A DNA stretch of 25,068 nucleotides from the NCBI GenBank assembly GCA_902470915.1, contig CABRIB010000022.1, forward strand, positions 1 to 25,068. The letters run 5' to 3'. Within the stretch, counting starts at the first letter, position 1. The number at the start of each line of letters is the position of its first letter. Under the pieces are notes generated by a model. It was not told where the DNA came from. It worked only from the letters and a program-made list of their open reading frames with translations, and did no database searches. Position numbers and translations under genes: made by a program. This document shows positions 1-5,834 of the stretch, piece by piece. The stretch comes from an uncultured Collinsella sp. Lineage in GTDB: Bacteria > Actinomycetota > Coriobacteriia > Coriobacteriales > Coriobacteriaceae.

Positions 1-52
1 CGAGATCTACACAAGGAGTTCGTCGGCAGCGTCAGATGTGTATAAGAGACAG
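1..52 (+). other. Illumina Nextera i5-side adapter (not biological)
   Basis: The first 52 bases read as the i5 side of a Nextera library adapter: the tail of the P5 primer (1-12), an index-like stretch AAGGAGT (13-19), then the read-1 transposon end that finishes with AGATGTGTATAAGAGACAG at 34-52. The index looks like S507 (AAGGAGTA) with one base missing. The chromosome begins at base 53. Any reading frame through these bases is artificial; the plus-strand frame gives the tell-tale peptide MCIRDR and the minus-strand frame gives YTSDAADE. Confidence 0.98.
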
Positions 53-558
53 GCCTTGCGCTTGCGGGGACGACGGGCGTAGAGGTCGGCCGTCGTGGGC
101 TCTGCCGGCTCGGGCTCGGGCTCCGGTTCTGCAGCAGGCTCGGACTCGACGGTGGCAGTGGCAGGCTCGGCCTCGGCACCCTCGGCCTCAGTCTCCTCGG
201 CAGTGCCCTCGCCCTCGGCGGCACCCTCGCTCGCGGCCTTCTCGGCAGCAAGGCGGGCACGGCGCTCGGCAAAGGTCTCCTTCTTGGCGGGTGTAGCCGT
301 CTCGGCGGCATCCTCGTCCACGTCGGAATCATCGTCGACGGCAGCAGCCTTCTTGGGCTTAACCGGTGCCGAAGCGGCCTCGCTCACCGGATCGATAATC
401 TCGGACTGAACAACGGCCGTCATCTTTTCCTGCGTCTCGCGGAACTGACGGATGGCACGGCCGATCGTGCGGCCCATCTGTGGGAGCTTATCCGGGCCAA
501 ACAGCAAAAAGCCGAAGACCACGATGATCGCGAGCTCACCCTCTCCAATACCAAACAC
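53..558 (-). CDS. tatA: TatA-family twin-arginine translocase subunit, C-terminus cut by contig end
   Basis: TatA/TatB-type subunit of the Sec-independent pathway, which exports folded proteins across the cytoplasmic membrane. I start it at a GTG (556-558), five bases after a clear GGAGG ribosome site; this gives the N-terminus MFGIGEGELAIIVVFGFLLF. That matches the family: a short membrane helix, the FGP hinge (FGPDKLPQMG) and an amphipathic helix (RTIGRAIRQFRE). A long acidic tail rich in Ala, Glu and Pro follows, ending in EP repeats. Upstream ATG codons lie in another frame or lack a ribosome site. The gene has no stop codon in genuine sequence: at base 52 it runs into adapter, so the apparent final residues CLLYTSDAADELLV are an artefact. 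A TATACT -10 element lies at 634-639 (minus strand). TatA rather than TatB is likely but not certain; no tatC is in view. Confidence 0.85.
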
Positions 559-633
559 ACATACCTCCAAGGCTCGATGTGAGTCGAGCCCGCACCGCGC
601 CATTCGGCCGGAACTCGTCTATTCATTCGGTCA

Positions 634-639
634 AGTATA
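634..639 (-). promoter_or_regulatory. Candidate -10 element of the tatA promoter
   Basis: TATACT on the minus strand, about 75 bases before the tatA GTG. The matching -35 region is poor, so this rests on the -10 hexamer and position. The same TATACTT context occurs in front of the aminotransferase gene at 2424-2429. Confidence 0.4.
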
Positions 640-711
640 GCGCCCGGACGCCAAAACGTCCGAGCGCATCACAAACATATGCCAAACGGCACGCCCTTTT
701 GGGGGCAAAGA

Positions 712-1026
712 TTATGCAGCGGTGATCGAAATCTCTTGGTCGACACCCAACAGCTGAACCACGCGCATCACCGGGGGCTGCACATTGGTGCAGCTAAAGC
801 GCTTGCCGTGGTCGACCGCGTGGTGTGCGGCGCCCACGAGCACGCCAATGCCCGTCGAATCGATGTAGCTCACCTGGGCAAAATCGAGCTCAACGGCCTC
901 AGTGGGCTGCTCGAGCGCCAGGTCGATGGCATTGCGCAAGCTATCGGCGTTAGAGATATCGATCTCGCCGGCCACCTTAATGGTGTAGAGCTCTGGCGTG
1001 GGGTTGGTGGAAATACCCAAATCCAT
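712..1026 (-). CDS. STAS-domain anti-sigma factor antagonist (RsbV/SpoIIAA-like)
   Basis: This 104-residue protein is a single STAS domain. It has the typical beta-strand start (YTIKVAGEIDISNADSL, residues 14-30) and the conserved phosphorylation loop YIDSTGIGVL at 54-63. Ser57 in the DSTG motif is the expected target of a partner anti-sigma kinase. In this family the unphosphorylated protein binds the anti-sigma factor and frees a sigma factor. The start is supported by AAAGGAG seven bases before the ATG. No anti-sigma kinase, phosphatase or sigma factor gene lies in the window, so its partner is unknown. It sits between tatA and the aminotransferase on the same strand, about 50 bases after the latter, and could be co-transcribed with it. 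The length is normal for the family. Confidence 0.88.
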   Translation of the reverse strand: MDLGISTNPTPELYTIKVAGEIDISNADSLRNAIDLALEQPTEAVELDFAQVSYIDSTGIGVLVGAAHHAVDHGKRFSCTNVQPPVMRVVQLLGVDQEISITAA

Positions 1027-1077
1027 GTATACGCTCCTTTACGTATCGAAAGTGCGGATAGTACGGGAAGCCGCGCG

Positions 1078-2382
1078 TTAGGCGCACTCGGCACGCGCAA
1101 GCTCGGCAGCGACGAGCTTAACGGCCAGCACCAGCACATCGAGCGCGGCCTCCAGGTCCTCGACCGTGGGATAGCTCGGCGCGATGCGGATGTTGGTGTC
1201 GCGCGGATCCTTGCCATAAGGCCAGGTGGCACCAGCCGGCGTGAGCTTGACGCCCAGGTCGGCACAAAGCGCGGCGACCTTCTGGGCCGAGCCCTCGGGA
1301 CCATCGAAGCTTACAAAGTAGCCGCCGCGGGGATGCGTCCAGGTGGCGCAACCCGTATCGCCCAGGCCCTCGGTGAGCTTGCGCTCAACGGCCTCAAAGC
1401 GCGGGCGCAAGAACTCGGCATGCTTTTTCATGTGCTCCTTGACCGCCTCGATGGTGGGAAGGAAGCGCACGTGGCGCAGTTGGTTGAGCTTATCAGCACT
1501 GATGAGGCCGGCCTTCAGGCGCTTGGAGAACTCGGCGATGACCGCGGGGCTCGCACCGATAAAGCCGATACCGGCGCCCGGGAAGGTGATCTTGGACGTC
1601 GAGGCAAAGGCCACCACGCGGTCCTCGGTGCCCGCCGCGCGGGCAAGATCGAAGATGTTGGCGAGCTCGTCGGTCTCGTCGTACAGGTCGTGCACGCAGT
1701 AGGCGTTGTCCCAGAAGATGCGGAAATCGGGCGCGGCCGTGGGCATCTCGACCAGGCGACGCACGGTGTCCTCGCTAAAGGTGATGCCCGTGGGGTTGGA
1801 ATACTTGGGCACGCACCAGATGCCCTTGATGGAATCGTCGGCGGCAACAAGGCGCTCGATTTCGTCCATATCGGGGCCGTTGTCGGTCATCGCGACGGGA
1901 ACGTTCTCGATGCCCAAGTCGGCGGTGATGCCAAAGTGGCGATCGTAGCCGGGAACCGGGCACAGGAACTTGACCTTCTTGCCGTCGTGCGCTGCCTCGT
2001 AAGCCTCCCAGGGCTCGCTGCCGCACGAGCCACAGCGCCAGAACATGCCGGCGATGTCGTGCTCGATCAGCAGGCTCGACGAGCCCAGCACGAGTGTCTG
2101 CTCAGCGGGGCAGCCCAGGAACTCCCCTGCCAGCTTGCGTGCCGAGGGAATGCCCTCAAAGCAGCCGTAGTTGGAACAATCGACGTTGCCGTCGTGCAGA
2201 TCGGCATCGGCATTGAGGATATCGAGCATGGGTCGAGAGATGTCCACCTGGGAGGGCGACGGCTTGCCGCGGGCCATGTCGAGCGCCAGGCCCTTGGCCT
2301 TGACCTCGGCGACCTCGGTTTTGAGTGCCTCGATGGCGGCATCGAGTTCGGTGGTTTCCATCTTCTGGTAGATCGTCTGCAT
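1078..2382 (-). CDS. Class I aminotransferase, MocR-type / type Ic aspartate aminotransferase
   Basis: PLP-dependent aminotransferase of 434 residues, resembling the group of aspartate aminotransferases annotated as Aminotran_MocR. It would transfer an amino group between aspartate (or a related amino acid) and 2-oxoglutarate in the cytoplasm. Visible fold-type I landmarks are YSNPTG (194-199), WDNAYCVH (224-231) with the PLP-ring-contacting Asp225 and Tyr228, the PLP lysine Lys264 in STSKITFPGAG, and a C-terminal NIRIAPSYP that supplies the substrate-carboxylate arginine. The protein is not a MocR regulator: there is no GntR DNA-binding domain, and the chain begins directly with the enzyme. 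The start ATG has an AAAGG ribosome site about nine bases upstream. A second Met at residue 8 is less well placed. Substrate preference cannot be read from sequence. Confidence 0.88.
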   Translation of the reverse strand: MQTIYQKMETTELDAAIEALKTEVAEVKAKGLALDMARGKPSPSQVDISRPMLDILNADADLHDGNVDCSNYGCFEGIPSARKLAGEFLGCPAEQTLVLGSSSLLIEHDIAGMFWRCGSCGSEPWEAYEAAHDGKKVKFLCPVPGYDRHFGITADLGIENVPVAMTDNGPDMDEIERLVAADDSIKGIWCVPKYSNPTGITFSEDTVRRLVEMPTAAPDFRIFWDNAYCVHDLYDETDELANIFDLARAAGTEDRVVAFASTSKITFPGAGIGFIGASPAVIAEFSKRLKAGLISADKLNQLRHVRFLPTIEAVKEHMKKHAEFLRPRFEAVERKLTEGLGDTGCATWTHPRGGYFVSFDGPEGSAQKVAALCADLGVKLTPAGATWPYGKDPRDTNIRIAPSYPTVEDLEAALDVLVLAVKLVAAELARAECA

Positions 2383-2423
2383 GGGTGCGACCTTTCGCGA
2401 AGCGGGACGTTGCAGTTCGTCTA

Positions 2424-2429
2424 AGTATA
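2424..2429 (-). promoter_or_regulatory. Candidate -10 element of the aminotransferase promoter
   Basis: TATACT on the minus strand, 42 bases before the aminotransferase start codon, in the same TATACTT context as the tatA element. No convincing -35 hexamer is visible. Confidence 0.4.
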
Positions 2430-2531
2430 GACCGCCACCGCCGCAACGGTATGAAGCCGTGATAGATTAAGTCCATCGCAATAAATTACGAATCGCCGCG
2501 CATGCCGGCGTGAGGCGCCCAAGGAGGCACT

Positions 2532-2786
2532 ATGGAGTACGGTTCGTTTAGGGCCGAGGAATTCGGCGACCTGCAGCGCCTGGTCGACGGACTGTTTTAC
2601 GACCGCCACGCCATCGACCGCCTGGATCTGATCGTACAGGCCGAAATCTTGGACCTGGCACCCGATCTCATGGAAATCGTGAACCTGCTACCGCCCGGCT
2701 ATTACGACCGCCAGTCACTTTGCGACCAGCTCAACTCCGCCTTGGCCGCCCACGGCTGGGGCGCCATCTACGGCACCGTGGAATAA
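2532..2786 (+). CDS. Small protein of unknown function (84 aa)
   Basis: I do not recognise this family. It is an 84-residue, acidic, soluble-looking protein (MEYGSFRAEEFGDLQRLVDG at the start) with no membrane segment, signal peptide or known motif. Several features argue that it is real: a strong AAGGAGG ribosome site seven bases before the ATG, even high-GC codon use across the full length, and a terminator hairpin downstream at 2866-2887. It is divergent from the aminotransferase gene, so the 149 bases between them hold both promoters. Its helical, charged pattern would suit a small partner or regulatory protein, but that is a guess. Confidence 0.75.
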   Translation: MEYGSFRAEEFGDLQRLVDGLFYDRHAIDRLDLIVQAEILDLAPDLMEIVNLLPPGYYDRQSLCDQLNSALAAHGWGAIYGTVE

Positions 2787-2806
2787 ACCTAGTCATTGGG
2801 GCCTGT
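2787..2806 (+). repeat. Short intergenic repeat motif, CTAGTCATTGGGG type
   Basis: The motif ACCTAGTCATTGGGGCCTGT starts at the first base after the stop codon of the 84-residue gene. It resembles the pair of motifs at 24923-24970 (ACCTAGTCATTTAGG and ACTAGTCGTTGGGGACAGTC), which also lie just after a plus-strand stop codon. Confidence 0.5.
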
Positions 2807-2831
2807 GGTCAAAAAATAGCAAATATGAGTA

Positions 2832-2852
2832 CTGTTACTTTTTTAGTAACAG
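2832..2852. repeat. Perfect 8-bp inverted repeat, CTGTTACT / AGTAACAG
   Basis: CTGTTACT (2832-2839) and AGTAACAG (2845-2852) are exact inverted copies around a five-T loop, in an AT-rich stretch that stands out from the GC-rich surroundings. It lies 14 bases before the terminator stem at 2866. It could be an extra RNA hairpin or a protein-binding palindrome. Confidence 0.55.
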
Positions 2853-2865
2853 CGATTTTGAATTA

Positions 2866-2888
2866 AAAAGGCCAGTCTTGGCCTTTTG
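2866..2888 (+). terminator. Rho-independent terminator of the 84-aa gene
   Basis: AAAAGGCCA (2866-2874) pairs with TGGCCTTTT (2879-2887) around GTCT. The T-run on the 3' arm fits termination on the plus strand. The symmetric A/T flanks would let it work both ways. Confidence 0.75.
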
Positions 2889-2989
2889 TGTCCGGTTTTG
2901 GAAGGATGCATCAGCATTTTTCGTCCAGCCACGCAATCGTTAATGCACAGACAGAATAGATTTGTACATTATTTTTCGCGCCTAAAATG
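2889..2989. other. AT-rich intergenic stretch, no gene seen
   Basis: About 100 bases between two hairpins (2866-2888 and 2990-3028) with no credible reading frame. It contains TTGTAC and TAAAAT on the plus strand 15 bases apart, a weak promoter-like pair, but any transcript from it would meet the 2990 hairpin at once. The 230 bases from 2889 to the nhaA stop hold no protein-coding gene that I can support. Confidence 0.6.
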
Positions 2990-3028
2990 AAACGCCGTTT
3001 GTGACAGTACTCACAAACGGCGTTTTTT
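2990..3028. terminator. Strong hairpin terminator between the 84-aa gene and nhaA
   Basis: A 15-bp perfect stem pairs 2990-3004 (AAACGCCGTTTGTGA) with 3011-3025, with loop CAGTAC and a T-run at 3023-3028 on the plus strand. Read on the minus strand it lies about 95 bases after the nhaA stop and is followed by a weaker CATTTTA. It probably insulates the convergent genes from both sides. Confidence 0.8.
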
Positions 3029-3118
3029 GGCCACTGGGGTGTCCGGCAGGTGGCAAGTACCACTCAAAACCGCGTTTTACACGCGCTCGAGCAGGCTCTG
3101 GCGTCTGTTTCTACGCGC

Positions 3119-4477
3119 CTACTCGTTCTTGGGCGCGGGGTGCTTGCAGATCACACTCATGTAGATCATGCCAAGTACGGCCGCGGTGACAGAGCCGGCG
3201 AGAATAGCGGCCTTGGCAGCCAGAACCTCAAACTGGGCCGTCGGGAAGGCGAGGCCGCTGATGAGAATCGACATGGTAAAGCCGATACCGCCCAGAATGC
3301 CCACGCCGGCAATCATATGCCAGTTGACATTGTGCGGCAGCTCGCAGGCCTTGAGCTTGACCAAGGCGAACGTCATGCCAAAGATACCGATCGGCTTGCC
3401 CAGCAGCATGCCAAAGTACACGCCGAGCGTCACCGGGTCGGTGAGTAGCGTGCTCATGTCCACGCCCACTAGGCGAACCTGTGCGTTCACGAACGCAAAG
3501 ATCGGCAGAATCACAAAGTTAACCGGCGTGGAGATCAGACGCTCCATGCGGATGAGCGGCGGGGTCACGCGGTGCATGACGCGCTCGACCTTGGTGGTCG
3601 AGACGGTAAAGTCATGCTGGCCCAGGATGTGTGCCTCGTCGTCGTAGCGGTCATCGAGCAGCGGCAGGCACTCGCCCAACCAATCGGTGAGGCTATCGAG
3701 CTTGACGCCGCACTTGGCCGGGATGGTGAAGGCCAGGATGACGCCGGCAAGCGTAGCGTGCACGCCGCTCTTGAACATGCAGAACCACAGCAGCAGGCCC
3801 AGCACCGAGTACGGGGCAAGGCGGTAATGCTGCGTCTTGTTGAGCCACACGAGCGCGCAGGTCACAAGCGCGGCGGCGCCCAACCAAAACGGATTGGGGC
3901 TCTGACCGTAGAAGATGGCGATGGCGGCGATGGAGATGAGGTCGTCGGCGATGGCGAGCGTCGAGAAGAACACACGCACGCCGTTGGGCACGCGATTGCC
4001 CAAAAGCGACAGCACGCCCAGCGCAAAGGCAATATCGGTTGCCATGGGAATGGCCCAGCCGTTGTGCGCGCCGGCATGGTTAAAGATCAGGTAGATGCAG
4101 GCGGGAACGACGACGCCGCCCACGGCCGCCAGCATGGGAAGCATGGCCTGGCGCGGGTTTTTGAGCTCGCCGACCGTCATCTCATACTTGAGCTCAATGC
4201 CCACCAACAAAAAGAAGATCGCCATGAGGAAGTCGTTGACGAAAAGCTCAACGGTGAGACCGGCCGTAAGGTTGCCCAGACCCACATACAGCGGGGTCTC
4301 CAAAAAGTGATGGATGGCCTCGTAGGCATCGGTGTTGGCGCAAATGACGGCGGCGATGGCGGCGAAGACCATGACGGCGGCGGAAATCGTGCCGTTCTCG
4401 GTGATGCGCTCCCAAATGTCGTGGCGCTCAAAACGCTTGCGCTCACGAACGTTAAACAGCTGCTCGGGTGCTGCCAT
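3119..4477 (-). CDS. nhaA: Na+/H+ antiporter NhaA
   Basis: Inner-membrane antiporter that expels sodium (and lithium) in exchange for protons, maintaining pH and sodium balance. The 452-residue chain has about a dozen hydrophobic segments and the NhaA signatures: VGIELKYEMTVGEL near 92-105, ATDIAFALGVLSLLG at 146-160 with the conserved Asp148, and LAIADDLISIAAIAIFYG at 174-191 with the ion-binding pair Asp178-Asp179. These correspond to D133 and D163/D164 in the E. coli protein. The C-terminus is longer than that of the E. coli protein, within the range of actinobacterial members. The ATG is preceded by AAAGGAG. The gene follows ppaC on the same strand but is separated from it by two terminators and a structured leader (4478-4680), so it appears to be independently controlled. 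Confidence 0.95.
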   Translation of the reverse strand: MAAPEQLFNVRERKRFERHDIWERITENGTISAAVMVFAAIAAVICANTDAYEAIHHFLETPLYVGLGNLTAGLTVELFVNDFLMAIFFLLVGIELKYEMTVGELKNPRQAMLPMLAAVGGVVVPACIYLIFNHAGAHNGWAIPMATDIAFALGVLSLLGNRVPNGVRVFFSTLAIADDLISIAAIAIFYGQSPNPFWLGAAALVTCALVWLNKTQHYRLAPYSVLGLLLWFCMFKSGVHATLAGVILAFTIPAKCGVKLDSLTDWLGECLPLLDDRYDDEAHILGQHDFTVSTTKVERVMHRVTPPLIRMERLISTPVNFVILPIFAFVNAQVRLVGVDMSTLLTDPVTLGVYFGMLLGKPIGIFGMTFALVKLKACELPHNVNWHMIAGVGILGGIGFTMSILISGLAFPTAQFEVLAAKAAILAGSVTAAVLGMIYMSVICKHPAPKNE

Positions 4478-4680
4478 GGGCGGCTCCTTTCACGGGAAAG
4501 CTCCCGTCTTAAAAAAGCACGGCCCGCCCAAGTGGCGGTGCCGCGCTCTAACGTATTACGCTTGCATCTAGCCTACCCTGCACGACAGGCACGCAGGCGT
4601 GGCCGAAAAGCGGAACCACAGGTTGAACATTATTTGTTCAACGGCACGGGCACGCCTGTCCAAGAGACGACGCAGCGCCG
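4478..4680 (-). promoter_or_regulatory. Candidate structured 5' leader (attenuator) of nhaA
   Basis: Read on the minus strand, the stretch before nhaA contains: the arm GACAGGCGTG (4651-4660); a hairpin GTTGAACA / TGTTCAAC (4622-4642); two possible partners for the first arm, CACGCCTG (4594-4601) and GCCTGTC (4584-4590), which cannot both pair; a strong terminator with T6 (4511-4547); then a small ACGGGA/TCCCGT hairpin directly before the ribosome site. A terminator placed upstream of its own gene, plus mutually exclusive stems, is how transcription-attenuating riboswitches are built. Li+ riboswitches (nhaA-I, nhaA-II) and the Na+ riboswitch (DUF1646 motif) are known at ion transporter genes, but I cannot match this leader to any of them by eye. 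A plain terminator plus an unseen promoter remains possible. Confidence 0.4.
4511..4547 (-). terminator. Intrinsic terminator inside the nhaA leader
   Basis: On the minus strand AGCGCGGC-A-CCGCC pairs with GGCGG-GCCGTGCT (one G-U pair, one bulged A), followed at once by six Ts (A-run at 4511-4516). It ends about 33 bases before the nhaA start codon. The ppaC transcript already has its own terminator at 4686-4724, which suggests that this one acts on a transcript headed for nhaA. Confidence 0.75.
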
Positions 4681-4685
4681 TGCAC

Positions 4686-4724
4686 AAAAAACGACCGGAG
4701 CGCGGGGCGTCCGCGATCCGGTCG
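4686..4724 (-). terminator. Rho-independent terminator of ppaC
   Basis: CGACCGGA-g-CGCGG (4692-4705) pairs with CCGCG-a-TCCGGTCG (4711-4724) around GGCGT, with one mismatch. On the minus strand it is followed by six Ts (A-run 4686-4691). It lies about 20 bases past the ppaC stop codon. Confidence 0.88.
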
Positions 4725-4744
4725 TGGCGTTTGGTCAACTAAAC

Positions 4745-5668
4745 CTAGCAGGCGGCCATGATGGGGGCAGCGACCTGCTTCTTACGGGAGAGGACGCCCG
4801 GCATCCAGACGCCGTCGTGCTCGTCGGCAATGCCCAGGCCCTTCTGAGCGGCCTCGGTCTCGCCCTCGAGCAGGACCTGCGAGCCCTCCTCCATGATGTC
4901 GGTGACGCACAGGACAATGCCGTCGGCGCCCTTCTCGGCGGCGTAGGCGCGCATGGCCTCGCGGATCTCGTCGATCATGCCGAGTGCGCGGCTCTTGTCG
5001 ACGGTCTCGTACTGGCCGATGAGCAGCTTCTTGCCAGCGGGCTCGAACATCTTGATGTCGTTGCCGACCATCTCGGCTGCGGTGAAGGAGCCGGACGGAC
5101 GGGTAAGGAATACCTCCATGCCAAACTTGACCGGGTCGACGCCCACCTGCTCGCCGAGCTTGGCGGCAACGGCGCGGTCGACATCGGTGGTGGTGGGACT
5201 CTTGAGCATGAGCGTATCGGTCATCATGGCCGAGAGCAGCAGCTTGGCCTGGACGTCGGAAAGCTCAACGCCGAGCACGCCGGCGAGCTTGGTGACGATG
5301 GTGCAGCTGGAACCCCAGGGCAGGCAGATGTAGTGCAGCGGGCCGGCGGTCTCGAAATCGCCGATGCGGTGATGATCGACGACGCCAAAGACCGTGGCGT
5401 CCTTAAGGCCGGCGACGGACTGGGCAGACTCGTTGTGGTCGGTGAGGACGACGAGCTGACCGGCCTCGACGGACTCGATCACGCGGGGCTCGGCGATGCC
5501 GGCGTCGGCGAGCAGCTTGGCGGACTCGGCCGGAAGCTGACCAAGGGCGCAGGCCTCGTAGGTGTTGCCGGCATACTCAACCTGGTTGAGCAGCTGGGAC
5601 AGGACGACGGCGCTCATAATGGCGTCGTTATCGGGGTTCTGGTGGCCAAAGACAAGAACGTTTGCCAT
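4745..5668 (-). CDS. ppaC: Manganese-dependent (family II) inorganic pyrophosphatase
   Basis: Cytoplasmic enzyme that hydrolyses pyrophosphate to two phosphates, pulling biosynthetic reactions forward. At 307 residues it has the usual size for the basic family II form without CBS inserts. DHH-family metal ligands are visible: GHQNPDNDA (8-16, giving His9, Asp13 and Asp15), TDHNE (Asp77) and VVDHHR (Asp98-His99-His100). The C-terminal domain carries the substrate-binding SRKKQ motif near the end (VLSRKKQVAAPIM). The ATG is preceded by GTGGAGG. It is a stand-alone gene, ended by its own terminator and 166 bases downstream of the ROK kinase stop. Confidence 0.95.
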   Translation of the reverse strand: MANVLVFGHQNPDNDAIMSAVVLSQLLNQVEYAGNTYEACALGQLPAESAKLLADAGIAEPRVIESVEAGQLVVLTDHNESAQSVAGLKDATVFGVVDHHRIGDFETAGPLHYICLPWGSSCTIVTKLAGVLGVELSDVQAKLLLSAMMTDTLMLKSPTTTDVDRAVAAKLGEQVGVDPVKFGMEVFLTRPSGSFTAAEMVGNDIKMFEPAGKKLLIGQYETVDKSRALGMIDEIREAMRAYAAEKGADGIVLCVTDIMEEGSQVLLEGETEAAQKGLGIADEHDGVWMPGVLSRKKQVAAPIMAAC

Positions 5669-5790
5669 GGATATCCTCCACTTGATATGTGTACTTGGAC
5701 GTAGCTATGGTAGCACGCCGATGCCGAGCCTTCGCAGACGGAAGGGCTACGGCATATTTTGGGGCAGGCATGGAGGCCAAGGCTGTCCCT

Positions 5791-5833
5791 TTTGCACCAT
5801 GTTGGTGCAAAGTAACCTGGCCCCCTTGCACCA
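5791..5833. repeat. TGCACC palindromic intergenic repeat, copy 1 (three arms)
   Basis: The core is TGGTGCA (5803-5809), 17 bases AAGTAACCTGGCCCCCT, then TGCACCA (5827-5833). A third arm TTTGCACCA (5791-5799) can pair with the first half instead, so two alternative hairpins are possible. The element ends one base from the ROK kinase stop codon. A second copy with the same 17-base spacing, in opposite orientation, lies at 16074-16106. Confidence 0.7.
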
Positions 5834-5834
5834 G

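Noticed and set aside
36..296. Plus-strand reading frame beginning MCIRDR
   Set aside because: It starts inside the adapter and then runs antisense through the tatA tail; it is an artefact.
679..2424. Very long plus-strand open frame (581 codons) opposite the STAS and aminotransferase genes
   Set aside because: High-GC coding DNA often leaves its antisense frame open. It has no ribosome site and no family match, and the minus-strand genes carry clear motifs. The same applies to long antisense frames opposite nhaA/ppaC, the ROK kinase, the PTS genes, the glucosidase, the response regulator pair and purH.
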